Position numbers and translations under genes: made by a program
Part shown: positions 37,737-47,051 of the stretch, in pieces
How positions within the stretch are numbered: the first letter of the stretch is position 1
Layout: every line of letters starts with the position of its first letter
Notes under the pieces: model-generated
What the model was told of the DNA's origin: nothing
Databases searched by the model: none
What the model saw: the letters and a program-made list of their open reading frames with translations, nothing else
From: an uncultured Porphyromonadaceae bacterium
GTDB taxonomy: Bacteria > Bacteroidota > Bacteroidia > Bacteroidales > Muribaculaceae
Direction of reading: 5' to 3'
Assembly (NCBI GenBank): GCA_947175205.1
Contig: CAMWLS010000009.1
Coordinates: 1-60,058, forward strand
Length of the DNA: 60,058 bases

Positions 37737-39701
37737 TTATACAGTTTGTACCTCTTTATCAAGTTGTTCAAATACAGAATTATTTGACTTGTATTCAGGA
37801 ACAATATTTTTCATCTCTTTTACAAGTTCAAATGGAGCGCCGGATATAAGAAGCTCATAAAGCCTTTCCAGATGTGCAAGGATATCATCATGATTGTATC
37901 TTCTTACTTTGGCAATCATTATCTTGCTGTGGTGCGTTGGTATGGTGTTTTCTTTATTGTTAAGAAGCTCTTCATAAAGTTTCTCTCCGGGGCGTAGTCC
38001 GGTTTCAACAATATCAATATCTTTACCAACCTTAAGACCTGCAAGTGAAATCATGCGTAAGGCTAAATCATAAATGCGGACAGGCTGTCCCATGTCAAAT
38101 ATAAATATTTCACCGCCATTACCCATAATACCGGCTTCAAGCACCAGCGAGCAAGCCTCCGGGATGGTCATGAAATAGCGGATAATGTCACGGTGTGTAA
38201 TGGTTACGGGACCACCTTTCTCAATTTGTTTCCTGAAGAGTGGTATTACAGAGCCATTACTACCTAATACATTGCCAAATCTGGTGGTTATAAAACGTGT
38301 GCCTTGAGACGCATTGCCGGCTCTGTTATAATAGAAAAGTGACTGAACGTATATCTCTGCAATACGTTTTGACGCGCCCATCACATTTGTGGGATTTACG
38401 GCCTTGTCAGTAGATATCATAACAAATTTGTCAGCCCCGTATTTAACCGCAAGATCGGCTATATTTTTTGTCCCGAAGATATTGGTCATCACTGCCTCGC
38501 AAGGATTAATCTCCATCATGGGAACGTGCTTGTATGCAGCAGCATGGAAGACATACCGTGGACGGTAAACGCTGAACAGATCCTCCATGCGGCGTTTATT
38601 AGTAATGTCACCTACTGCCATTACAATCTCAATATCAGGGAAAGATGCTGTCATCTGCAGTTGCAGGTCATGCATTGGGGTCTCTGCCTGATCCACTAAG
38701 ATTATTCTTTTTGCACCCAGGCTTGCAACCTGATTACTGATTTCGCTGCCAATGCTTCCGGCTGCTCCGGTAATAAGGACCACTTGCTCCTTAATGCCAT
38801 GACTTACAGCAGGGTTCTCTGTTTTGATAACCTCTCTGCCGAGCAAATCTTCAATCTTTATATCCTTTACGTATGTGGATACATTCTGATTATTGTTGGC
38901 TTTACCATCTATTTCCTCTATCTGATTGAGCATCAGAAGATGTATTCCATTCTTTAGAAAAATATCAGCAACACCACTACGAATGTAATCCATCTGAGTA
39001 GAAAGAAATAGCAGGCTGTTTGAGCGAAAACGGTGAAAAACCTCTTTAACCGTCTCGGGATTATATTCTATCACAGGTAATTGTCCAACAGCCGGTGGAT
39101 TTTTATGACCGCTCGGGCTGAGAAAAGCAACCGGTTTATAGCGTCCGTCAACCTCGCCGGCAAGAGCAGCGGCAAGTACAAAACTGTTCATTGCAGACCC
39201 GAATATGATGACTCTCTCCCTCTCGTGGTCCAATGCGCGGATACGGTTAAAGAAATATCTTATAGTAAGGCGTACAATCATCATTATGGCAAATGATATA
39301 ACGCCTATGGTGAATATATTCCATAAAGAAATCCATTCTGCATCTCGGACAAAGTACACTATAACACTACCAGCTCCTAAGATGAGAGAGGATAGTATTA
39401 CCTGAGTAAGAAGCCGATATACGTCTTCTATAGCGCTGAGGCGAACTATGTAACAGTATGTACGGAGAGCTATGCTAACTATACCATATGTAAAAGTTAT
39501 TAATGCAATTTGCAGATAGCTTGAAGCCAGAATACCAAGGTTGGGACTTTGGAAAGGTTTATTAAAAAGATATACAAGTAGACAACTGAATATTACTGTA
39601 CATACATCTGCTAAGAGTACCAGCCAACGGGGACTGGGAGCTGACATAAAGTGCATTACAGGTCTTGAGTCAGCTATACTTTTTAGTATCTTGTTAATCA
39701 T
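37737..39701 (-). CDS. Membrane nucleotide-sugar 4,6-dehydratase (FlaA1/PglF/CapD family)
   Basis: 654 residues. Four N-terminal membrane helices (about 25-150), a first Rossmann-like domain (about 160-280) and a catalytic SDR domain with the NAD motif TGAAGSIGSE at 311-320. The usual SDR tyrosine is replaced by methionine in MGASK (Met441, Lys445), as in PglF-type UDP-GlcNAc 4,6-dehydratases. It probably starts synthesis of a modified sugar for capsule, LPS or protein glycans. First gene of the operon leading to trkA; its promoter is at 39725-39755. No other glycan genes lie nearby. Confidence 0.9.
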   Translation of the reverse strand: MINKILKSIADSRPVMHFMSAPSPRWLVLLADVCTVIFSCLLVYLFNKPFQSPNLGILASSYLQIALITFTYGIVSIALRTYCYIVRLSAIEDVYRLLTQVILSSLILGAGSVIVYFVRDAEWISLWNIFTIGVISFAIMMIVRLTIRYFFNRIRALDHERERVIIFGSAMNSFVLAAALAGEVDGRYKPVAFLSPSGHKNPPAVGQLPVIEYNPETVKEVFHRFRSNSLLFLSTQMDYIRSGVADIFLKNGIHLLMLNQIEEIDGKANNNQNVSTYVKDIKIEDLLGREVIKTENPAVSHGIKEQVVLITGAAGSIGSEISNQVASLGAKRIILVDQAETPMHDLQLQMTASFPDIEIVMAVGDITNKRRMEDLFSVYRPRYVFHAAAYKHVPMMEINPCEAVMTNIFGTKNIADLAVKYGADKFVMISTDKAVNPTNVMGASKRIAEIYVQSLFYYNRAGNASQGTRFITTRFGNVLGSNGSVIPLFRKQIEKGGPVTITHRDIIRYFMTIPEACSLVLEAGIMGNGGEIFIFDMGQPVRIYDLALRMISLAGLKVGKDIDIVETGLRPGEKLYEELLNNKENTIPTHHSKIMIAKVRRYNHDDILAHLERLYELLISGAPFELVKEMKNIVPEYKSNNSVFEQLDKEVQTV

Positions 39702-39724
39702 AAGTGGACTACTGATTAGAAATA

Positions 39725-39755
39725 CAAAGATACGGATTTTAAATTACAATGCAAA
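39725..39755 (-). promoter_or_regulatory. Promoter of the dehydratase-DUF4923-trkH-trkA operon
   Basis: Minus-strand TTTG (39755-39752), 19-base spacer, TATCTTTG (39732-39725), 24 bases before the start codon. Confidence 0.75.
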
Positions 39756-39798
39756 GTTTGATACAATTATGTCCTGAAAGTTAAGAGCCGCAAACTTT

Positions 39799-40851
39799 CT
39801 ATGGTTCGCTTACCTGTTTAATTACTTTTATCAGAACGGATGCTTTGCTGGCTGTTTCCTCCCATTCTTTTTCCGGAGAAGAGAGAGCAGTAATACCGCC
39901 CCCAGAATACAAGCAGGCGCGAGTCTCACTCAACTGGGCACAACGCAGATTAACCACTCCTATCTGTCTCTCCGCAAGCTTTAATTCAACATAGCCAGCA
40001 TAGTGTAGCCTATTGTGACGCTCTACCTCTGCAATATCAGTCAGGGCATTTTCAATTGGAAAGCCGCATACCGCGGGAGTAGGGTGAAGTACTTTCCCTA
40101 TAATATGAGGTTTCTTGCAGACGGCTTTGAAGGGAGTGTGGAGATGTTGGATTCTGCCATAGTTCAAGTTTGTTAATGGGTACCTATGATACTCGCATCC
40201 CTGGATGGACTGCAGTTTATCCTCAATATAATCAGCCACCATCAGATGCTCATCTATGTTCTTTTTATCCCAAGGTTCTTCAGCGTTATTCAGGGACCGA
40301 GTTCCTGCAAGAGCCATGGTTCTGACATTATGTGAACAGGCATCATATAGACACTCCGGCGAAGCTGTAAGCCAGCATATACCGTCAGGTGTTAGATAAA
40401 GCAAAGCGTAAGCGTTGCTTATGATTTCAAAAAATGATTTAGCGACTGATGTTATGTCCTTCTTTAAAAGAGGGCGGGTAATGACTCGTGAGATAACAGT
40501 CTTGCCTCCTCTTGACCGCAGCCGTTGTATTATTTCATTTATACCGGTGGTATAAACCTCCTTAGATGTCTGCAGATTTTCAATCTCTTTTAGACAAGAG
40601 TTAACGGATGAAAACCCTTTATTGATAATTTCTTCAGCCGTATAGTGAGCGCTGATGGTTTCTTCCTTGCCTGACCAGGGATGAATTACCGCCTTATAAA
40701 CAGTATCCCGTGAATCATTCCTGCTGACATCGTGCGCCCAAAAGTAAAAGCTCCTTTCTCCCGGATGCCTGTAAAGAATGAAGGGTATAGCATAATCCAA
40801 GCATTTACCGGCAGCCGAAAATGCAAGGCCCTCATCAGTCAAATATTTCAT
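39799..40851 (-). CDS. menF: Isochorismate synthase / chorismate-binding enzyme
   Basis: 350 residues, chorismate-utilising fold. Recognisable segments: LTASPECLY, MALAGTRS, a VLHPTPAVCGFP motif, RLHYAGYVE and the final GGGITALSSPEKEWEE. It most likely makes isochorismate for menaquinone; no other men genes are in the window, so MenF is preferred over PabB by motif only. Its start overlaps the end of rimO by 4 bases. Last gene of ftsY-rimO-menF. Confidence 0.85.
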   Translation of the reverse strand: MKYLTDEGLAFSAAGKCLDYAIPFILYRHPGERSFYFWAHDVSRNDSRDTVYKAVIHPWSGKEETISAHYTAEEIINKGFSSVNSCLKEIENLQTSKEVYTTGINEIIQRLRSRGGKTVISRVITRPLLKKDITSVAKSFFEIISNAYALLYLTPDGICWLTASPECLYDACSHNVRTMALAGTRSLNNAEEPWDKKNIDEHLMVADYIEDKLQSIQGCEYHRYPLTNLNYGRIQHLHTPFKAVCKKPHIIGKVLHPTPAVCGFPIENALTDIAEVERHNRLHYAGYVELKLAERQIGVVNLRCAQLSETRACLYSGGGITALSSPEKEWEETASKASVLIKVIKQVSEP

Positions 40852-42158
40852 TTAAGGGTCCCGTAAAGTTCAAATGGAGCAGAGTCTGTTATCAGGACTT
40901 TGACCATGTCTCCAATTTTTAAAGATATATCTTTGTCTTTTTTAATCAGAACCTCAGGGTCAACCTCCGGAGAGTCATACTGTGTGCGTCCGATATAATA
41001 GTCTCTGTCTACTCTGTCTATTATAACTAACTGTTCCGTACCGACTTTAGCAGCGTTAAGTTCTTCAGAGATAGATTCTTGCAATGCCATCAGTCGGTCC
41101 AGTCGCTGCTGCTTAATATCTGCCGGGACTGAGTCTTCAAAATTCTTTGCGGCATAGGTGTCTTCTTCTTCACAGTAAGCAAAGGCTCCCATGCGGTCAA
41201 ATTTAATTTGATTTACAAAATCCAGAAGCTCTGAGAATTCTTTATCGCCTTCTCCCGGGAAGCCGGTCATAAGAGTTGTGCGTAAATGTATTCCAGGTAC
41301 ACGCTTCCTAATTTCCGATAACAGTTTTAAGGTTTGCTCTGACGAGATATGACGTCTCATGTTGGTGAGAACTGTATCAGAAATATGCTGCAAGGCAATG
41401 TCAAGGTATTTACATACATTCTCACGCTTTGCCATCACGTCAAGTACATCCAAAGGGAAGTCTGCAGGATATGCGTAGTGAAGTCTTATCCAACTGACGC
41501 CATCAATATCAGCCATGCGGTCTATGAGCTCGGCTAATTTACTTTTTCCGTATATATCCCGTCCATAACTTGACAGGTCTTGTGCTATTATATTAAATTC
41601 CTTGACTCCTTTTGCGCACAGCTCTTTTACTTCATTCAGAATATCCTCAATTTCTCTTGAGTGATGTCTTCCCGTAATAAGAGGAATTGCACAGAATGAG
41701 CAAAATCTGTTACACCCCTCTGAAATTTTAATATATGCGTGATGTCGGGGCGTAGTGATAATCCGGCCATAAGGTCTTCTACCCGGATTAGAAGCATTTA
41801 TATCTGTAATAAGTTTTTTCCAGTCATATTTCCCGTACCATAAATCAACCTCAGGAATCTCTTTCCTAAGCTCCTGAGCGTATCTCTGGGACAGGCAGCC
41901 CATGACGGCGATTCTCTTTATATTCCCTTCTTTTTTCTGCTGTACTGCATTAAGAATCATCTCAATGGACTCCTCTTTAGCGTCACCAATGAATCCACAG
42001 GTATTAATAACCAGCAAATCACCTTTAAAGTTATCATTTTCATGGGTGACTGTACAACCGCAGTCTGCAAGCATATTCATGAGCTGCTCTGAATCTACAA
42101 GATTCTTGGAGCAGCCCATGGTTATGATATTTACTGAATCAGATTTTGGCTTGGTCAT
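40848..42158 (-). CDS. rimO: Ribosomal protein S12 methylthiotransferase
   Basis: 436 residues. UPF0004 domain with cluster cysteines Cys16, Cys54 and Cys88, radical-SAM motif Cys149/Cys153/Cys156 (EGCNRFCSFCAIP) and a C-terminal TRAM domain (about 370-436). Adds a methylthio group to an aspartate of S12. The context, between ftsY and menF with 4-base overlaps on both sides, supports a coupled operon. RimO rather than MiaB is favoured by the general sequence pattern. Confidence 0.93.
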   Translation of the reverse strand: MTKPKSDSVNIITMGCSKNLVDSEQLMNMLADCGCTVTHENDNFKGDLLVINTCGFIGDAKEESIEMILNAVQQKKEGNIKRIAVMGCLSQRYAQELRKEIPEVDLWYGKYDWKKLITDINASNPGRRPYGRIITTPRHHAYIKISEGCNRFCSFCAIPLITGRHHSREIEDILNEVKELCAKGVKEFNIIAQDLSSYGRDIYGKSKLAELIDRMADIDGVSWIRLHYAYPADFPLDVLDVMAKRENVCKYLDIALQHISDTVLTNMRRHISSEQTLKLLSEIRKRVPGIHLRTTLMTGFPGEGDKEFSELLDFVNQIKFDRMGAFAYCEEEDTYAAKNFEDSVPADIKQQRLDRLMALQESISEELNAAKVGTEQLVIIDRVDRDYYIGRTQYDSPEVDPEVLIKKDKDISLKIGDMVKVLITDSAPFELYGTLK

Positions 42159-43120
42159 GCTTTACGGTCTGAAAACAAAGAATCAACAAATTCACGCTTG
42201 TTAAATACCTGTAAGTCAGAAATTTTCTCACCCAGGCCAATATATTTTACAGGAATATTAAACTGATCGCTGATCCCTATTACAACACCGCCTTTAGCTG
42301 TACCATCAAGTTTTGTAATGGCAAGGGAATTAACTTGGGTTGCTTCAGAAAACTGACGCGCCTGTTCAAATGCGTTCTGTCCGGTTGAGCCATCAAGAAC
42401 CAACATTACCTCATGCGGAGCACCGGGAACAACCTTTTCCATTACTCGTTTTATCTTACTTAGTTCATCCATGAGGCCCTTCTTGTTATGAAGACGTCCT
42501 GCTGTATCAATGAGAACCACGTCAATATCATTAGCGGCTGCTGAGCTTACAGTATCAAATGCAACAGCCGCTGCATCTGAACCTAATTTCTGTTTTATAA
42601 CCGAAACATCAGCGCGCTTTCCCCACTCGTCAAGCTGTTCAATGGCTGCGGCACGGAACGTGTCAGCAGCGCCTAAGAGAACTTTTTTACCAGCATTCTT
42701 GTATTGGGCAGCGAGTTTGCCTATTGTTGTAGTCTTTCCCACTCCATTAACACCAACCACCATAATTACATATGGTTTCTTATCAGCAGGCGTTTCAAAG
42801 TCAGGCAAATTTACTCCGCTCTCGTTTTCAGCCAATAACTTAGTTATTTCATCACGTAGTAGTTCATTCAGTTCATCAGAACCTGAGTAGCGGTCCTTTT
42901 TAGCGCGTTCGCGTATGCGATCAATAATTTTCAGGGAGGTTTCAGTTCCAATGTCGGAAGTCATGAAAATCTCCTCAAGCTCATCAAGAAAGTCATCATC
43001 TATTGTATTTTTGCTCAAGAAGGCATTCTTGATGCGCTGAAAAACATTCTTACGCGTTTTTTCAAGCCCTGTGTCAAGGGTCTGTTTTTTTTCTCGTGAA
43101 AAGATACTGAAGAATCCCAT
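42155..43120 (-). CDS. ftsY: Signal recognition particle receptor
   Basis: 321 residues with a short basic N-terminal region, helical N domain (about 25-95) and GTPase: G1 GVNGVGKTTT from residue 123, then DTFRAAAIEQL, DTAGR, TKLDGTAKGG, and the closing GLGEKISDLQVF. Receives SRP-ribosome complexes at the inner membrane. The long acidic A domain of E. coli is absent, as usual in Bacteroidetes. First gene of the operon. Confidence 0.96.
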   Translation of the reverse strand: MGFFSIFSREKKQTLDTGLEKTRKNVFQRIKNAFLSKNTIDDDFLDELEEIFMTSDIGTETSLKIIDRIRERAKKDRYSGSDELNELLRDEITKLLAENESGVNLPDFETPADKKPYVIMVVGVNGVGKTTTIGKLAAQYKNAGKKVLLGAADTFRAAAIEQLDEWGKRADVSVIKQKLGSDAAAVAFDTVSSAAANDIDVVLIDTAGRLHNKKGLMDELSKIKRVMEKVVPGAPHEVMLVLDGSTGQNAFEQARQFSEATQVNSLAITKLDGTAKGGVVIGISDQFNIPVKYIGLGEKISDLQVFNKREFVDSLFSDRKA

Positions 43121-43142
43121 TGTTAAATTTCTAATTAAATTA

Positions 43143-43150
43143 CAAAGTTA
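43143..43150 (-). promoter_or_regulatory. -7 box for ftsY operon
   Basis: Minus-strand TAACTTTG, 23 bases before the ftsY start. A TTTG lies only 16 bases upstream of it. Confidence 0.5.
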
Positions 43151-43234
43151 CAAACTAATCTCGGCTCAAAATTTGTTTAATTGTTAAAATATGTAAACAA
43201 GCTTTTGGAAAGAATAGATATATAGGATAAAAGA

Positions 43235-43266
43235 AAAATGGCAGAAATAAACCTTCTGCCATTTTT
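43235..43266 (-). terminator. Terminator after the coiled-coil lipoprotein gene
   Basis: 12-bp perfect stem, arms 43235-43246 and 43255-43266, with T run on the minus strand. Confidence 0.75.
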
Positions 43267-43277
43267 CTAAATCTATA

Positions 43278-44174
43278 TTAGTTTTGCTGTATTACCAGTA
43301 TATTGCTTCTTTGCCAGAATGCTGATGGATCTGTAATTTCCAGGATTGTTGAATTGCCTGATTTTGTAATAGTATAAGAACCTTCAGGATGTGTGGTGTA
43401 TATCTTGATATTCTTTGAAGGAACTGTAATGCGGTCAAGACTACGTTTATCTGAAGAAGTGAAGTTTGCAGTGTTCAGTTCTTCCTTTGTAAGTTTGGTC
43501 TTACTGAATAAACCTCCGCCATCAAGAATCTTCAAAGCTTTCAGCTCACTGCTTGTTCCTATCACATAATAGCACCGGTTAAGTTCATTAGCTGCGTCTA
43601 TTGCCTCCTGTTGTGCTATATTTCGCTCATCCGTAACGTTTGTAACTACGGTGTTCAAAGAATCTGTAGATGCTTCAAGTCCGGCAATTCTGTTCTGTGC
43701 GGCTCCCAGCATTGTATTGAGTCTCTCAATATCCTTTCTCTGGGTGTCTATCTGTGCCTGCAGGTCAGCAATTGTTTTTCTCATATTACTGTTTGCAAGA
43801 TTAGACTTTTTTAGTTGTTCTTCTAATGCTGCCAATCTTGCTTTACGTTCTTCAAGGCGCTGCTTTATTGTTCCAAGATCAGATTTAAGCTGGTCTTTAG
43901 CTGAAGGAGTCTCGCCCTGTGACGGATTGTTCAGAAGACCTTCTATATGTTTTATATCATTGACATCTTGATTAATTTGGGAAACAAGTTCAAGAAGCTG
44001 ATCGCGCTCCTTAACAGCTGCTTCAAGTTCTTCTCGGGAGGCCTTCTTTATTGTCTCATCATTAGTAACATCGCTTTCTGTCGCTTTTTTATCAGACTGA
44101 TCTGAACAGCTGATAATAATGCCACTCATCAGTAGGCAGACACCGGTGGCCAAAATTTTGAGTCTTTTTTTCAT
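43278..44174 (-). CDS. Coiled-coil lipoprotein of unknown function
   Basis: 298 residues. Lipoprotein signal with lipobox IISC (Cys23). Residues about 45-205 form long coiled coils (repeated heptads such as LEERKARLAALEEQLKKSN), followed by a beta-rich C-terminal domain (about 205-298) that begins CYYVIGTSSELKALKIL and contains KNIKIYTTHPEGSYTI. It is probably anchored in a membrane and faces the periplasm. The layout occurs in many Bacteroidetes envelope proteins; function unknown. It follows rsmI by 27 bases. Confidence 0.75.
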   Translation of the reverse strand: MKKRLKILATGVCLLMSGIIISCSDQSDKKATESDVTNDETIKKASREELEAAVKERDQLLELVSQINQDVNDIKHIEGLLNNPSQGETPSAKDQLKSDLGTIKQRLEERKARLAALEEQLKKSNLANSNMRKTIADLQAQIDTQRKDIERLNTMLGAAQNRIAGLEASTDSLNTVVTNVTDERNIAQQEAIDAANELNRCYYVIGTSSELKALKILDGGGLFSKTKLTKEELNTANFTSSDKRSLDRITVPSKNIKIYTTHPEGSYTITKSGNSTILEITDPSAFWQRSNILVIQQN

Positions 44175-44201
44175 AACACTTTATCACGGTTATATGATGA
44201 A

Positions 44202-44939
44202 TTAATCAATGTCTGTTTCCGTGTTTTCCGGATTCTTGAACTTATTCTTGTGTTCGCGAACCTCCTCCGGCTTACCACTTACAGCAATAACAATCTCTCC
44301 GCGCGGCTGGTTCACTGAAAAGTATTGATATAGCTCTTGAAGGGTACCCTTGTGATGGGTCTCATGGATTTTTGAAATTTCTCTACTGACACAAGCCTCT
44401 CTGTTTTGGCCACAAACTTCACATAGCTGAAGCAGAGTCCTTTGAACTCTCAGGGGACTTTCATAAATTATAAAAGTGCATGGAAGTTCTGAAAGCCATT
44501 GCAGTCTTGAGGCTCTTCCTTTCTTTGGAGGTAGAAAGCCCTCAAACATAAATCTGTCACATGGTAATCCGGAACTGACAAGCGCCGGGACAAATGCAGT
44601 TGGGCCGGGCAGTGCAATTACCTCTATACCTTGACGTCTACATTCGCGAGAGAGCATGAATCCCGGATCACTAATTCCCGGAGTTCCGGCATCAGAAATT
44701 AAAGCTATGGACTCCCCGGTAGATAATCTGTCAATTAAACCGTTAAGTGTGGAGTGTTCATTATATTTATGATGAGAGATAACGGGCGTTTTAATGTCAA
44801 GTAAATTTAACAAAACTGCTGAAGTACGTGTGTCTTCGGCCAAAATCAATGATACTTCATGCAAAACTTTCACTGCACGAGGTGTCATATCTTCCAGGTT
44901 CCCTAACGGTGTAGGGACTATGTAAAGAATTCCAGACAT
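44202..44939 (-). CDS. rsmI: 16S rRNA (cytidine-1402 2'-O)-methyltransferase
   Basis: 245 residues of the tetrapyrrole-methylase fold. Seen: IVPTPLGNLEDMTPRAVKVL at the start, LAEDTRTS, SDAGTPGISDPG and FEGFLPPKKGRAS. Methylates C1402 of 16S rRNA at the ribose together with RsmH. Ends with a short charged tail (residues 230-245). Eleven bases separate it from the helical-protein gene upstream. Confidence 0.94.
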   Translation of the reverse strand: MSGILYIVPTPLGNLEDMTPRAVKVLHEVSLILAEDTRTSAVLLNLLDIKTPVISHHKYNEHSTLNGLIDRLSTGESIALISDAGTPGISDPGFMLSRECRRQGIEVIALPGPTAFVPALVSSGLPCDRFMFEGFLPPKKGRASRLQWLSELPCTFIIYESPLRVQRTLLQLCEVCGQNREACVSREISKIHETHHKGTLQELYQYFSVNQPRGEIVIAVSGKPEEVREHKNKFKNPENTETDID

Positions 44940-44949
44940 AGATTCACTG

Positions 44950-45603
44950 TCAATCTTTATAATGTGGTGCTATAACTTCAAGGAACTCTTTTACTTCTTC
45001 ATTATCTGTATCCAGATAAAGATTATCCCTAAGATAGTTTTCTGCCTCCGAAATATGGGTGTAATTATTCAGCTTTTCAAGGGTACTGAGGAGTGATTCC
45101 ATGTTGCCGTTAAACAGCTCTCGGGCGTATCTGAATCTATCATTAATGGTAAACAGCTTCCTTAAATCTTCACCGGCTTTGCGGGCAAGCATCTGCTCAA
45201 CGTTCAAGTTGTGCTGTTCTTGAGCTTCTTTCTTTTCTTCATGTAATATAGCTTCCGATGCAGCATCCATCTCAGTCTCAACCTCAGCATCTACGGCTTC
45301 CTGATCTTTAACTTCTGCGGCTTCAGCTTTTGCAATTATTTCTTTGGCCTCAGAAAGTGCCATGTTAATGCTATTTGTTGTCTCCGGTATGGATGACTGG
45401 ATGTCATATATGGAAGAGTGTATCTCATTGTCATCTCCTTCGTTTAAAGCGATGTAGCTTTGAAAGGTCCTCTCAAACAATTTAAATTTCTCTTCAGCCA
45501 GTTTTCGTGCCTCCGCGTTATCACGATGAGAAAGGACTCGTAAAATGCCTTCAAGTTCCACATTAAGGCTTATAAGCTTATCAAGAGTTTCATTACTATT
45601 CAT
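44950..45603 (-). CDS. Acidic helical protein, unknown function
   Basis: 217 residues, almost wholly helical and strongly acidic, with coiled-coil stretches around 75-135 (Glu/Ala/Lys rich). The C-terminal part (about 145-217) has the pattern FTINDRFRYARELFNGNMESL followed by a helix pair. No signal peptide, so cytoplasmic. The gene lies between dacB and rsmI in a tight minus-strand series. Homologues seem common in Bacteroidales but I know of no function. Confidence 0.65.
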   Translation of the reverse strand: MNSNETLDKLISLNVELEGILRVLSHRDNAEARKLAEEKFKLFERTFQSYIALNEGDDNEIHSSIYDIQSSIPETTNSINMALSEAKEIIAKAEAAEVKDQEAVDAEVETEMDAASEAILHEEKKEAQEQHNLNVEQMLARKAGEDLRKLFTINDRFRYARELFNGNMESLLSTLEKLNNYTHISEAENYLRDNLYLDTDNEEVKEFLEVIAPHYKD

Positions 45604-45617
45604 GATATATAATTTTA

Positions 45618-46979
45618 TCAGTTACAGAATGTACGTTCAAGCAGTTGTTCAGCGGCTTTTCTTATTTGAGTGCGCGGACAGAAGAATCCGTTTATCATAA
45701 TTACGACTACATGAGTTGGAAGACCATCAGCGTTTAGTGCGTAGCCTGCATAGCACTGAACTGCACTTACACTACCGGTTTTAAGAGCCAGACGTCCGTT
45801 AAGTTCGCTATCAGCCAGGAAACTCTTGACTGTACCTTCTTTACCAACCTTAGGGAAGAAAGAGGTGTAAGTCTGGGACATGTCACTGTTTGCCATCCAT
45901 TCGAGCATGTCTCCCATGAAACGTGGAGATACACGGTTTGCGCGTGTAAGGCCGCTTCCATCATGTAAGATGGTGTACTGTGTGGAGATATTCCTCGCGT
46001 TCCAAAGCTCTTTCTCAATCTTAATGGCTTCTGCGCGGGTTCCTGCAGGTGCTATGGCTCTCAGCATACCTTCCGCAAACATATTGTCACTTCTTACCAT
46101 AAGGCTTCTTAGGATGTCAGAAGCGCATGGCGATTTGTGTACAAGTAGTTTGGTGTATGACGTACCTGCATTTGATTTCTGTCCGCCTAAGCTGATTCCG
46201 TTTTCAGAAAGGGTCTTTTTTAGCTCGTTTACAAATACAGCGGATGGGTCCGGCATTGTGGAACTTACCGTCCATTTCCTGTCTGAAGGATTACGAGCAA
46301 AAATTACGAGATTATCTGAGTATATACCTCTTAAAACGTCATTGGAAAGTCCACTCTTAACTGTAATCTTTAAGCCGGGGATTTCAGGAGTTGTTTTCTT
46401 AGTGGCCGGATGAACTGTGAAGATGTTATCCTTAAAATTCAGGCCAAACAGCCCGGCACCGTAACTCCATCCCAAATCTTCAACTTCCCATTGGGGCACA
46501 GGGCCGGCATCTTTTAAAGTTTCCTGAACAATTATTTTCCCTGTTATCTTGGTTATACCTTTCTTTTTAATAGCTGCTGCAATGTCTGATAGGAAACCGC
46601 AATTATTCTTAAAATTTGCGCTTTCAAGGGTGGGGTCTCCGGAAGAAACAATAACCAAATCTCCATTCCAGACGCCTGATGAACCCTGACTGCCACGGAG
46701 ACGAACTTCTGTCTCAAATCTGAAATCCTGCCCTAAAATGGACAAAGCTGTGGCAGAAGTGAGACTCTTGAGAATGGAAGCAGGAGTCAGTGCTAATTTA
46801 GAATTTACATCAACAAGAACTTTGTTCCTTTTAATGTCTTTAATATAGATACCAACTGAAGTAGCTTCTTCTCCGGCAATACCTAATGACTGACCAGAAA
46901 CATTAAAAACTGATGCCAGGCAAAGGCTGAAAAGTATAAAAAGCTTGAGGGGAATAAGTCTTAGGTTATATTTCAACAT
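45618..46979 (-). CDS. dacB: D-alanyl-D-alanine carboxypeptidase/endopeptidase (PBP4)
   Basis: 453 residues with a signal peptide (about 1-29). Penicillin-binding motifs: SILK with Ser68/Lys71, SDN in MVRSDNMFAEGML, and KTGS in LALKTGSVSAVQCYAGY. The insertion between the SxxK and SxN boxes is typical of the PBP4 class. It trims and cleaves peptide cross-links of peptidoglycan in the periplasm. First gene of the dacB, helical protein, rsmI, lipoprotein series. Confidence 0.92.
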   Translation of the reverse strand: MLKYNLRLIPLKLFILFSLCLASVFNVSGQSLGIAGEEATSVGIYIKDIKRNKVLVDVNSKLALTPASILKSLTSATALSILGQDFRFETEVRLRGSQGSSGVWNGDLVIVSSGDPTLESANFKNNCGFLSDIAAAIKKKGITKITGKIIVQETLKDAGPVPQWEVEDLGWSYGAGLFGLNFKDNIFTVHPATKKTTPEIPGLKITVKSGLSNDVLRGIYSDNLVIFARNPSDRKWTVSSTMPDPSAVFVNELKKTLSENGISLGGQKSNAGTSYTKLLVHKSPCASDILRSLMVRSDNMFAEGMLRAIAPAGTRAEAIKIEKELWNARNISTQYTILHDGSGLTRANRVSPRFMGDMLEWMANSDMSQTYTSFFPKVGKEGTVKSFLADSELNGRLALKTGSVSAVQCYAGYALNADGLPTHVVVIMINGFFCPRTQIRKAAEQLLERTFCN

Positions 46980-47051
46980 GGGTATGAAATCTTTATGGAT
47001 TATATTCCACGAAGATACAAAAAATACAATTATTCAGACTGTTAAAATGAA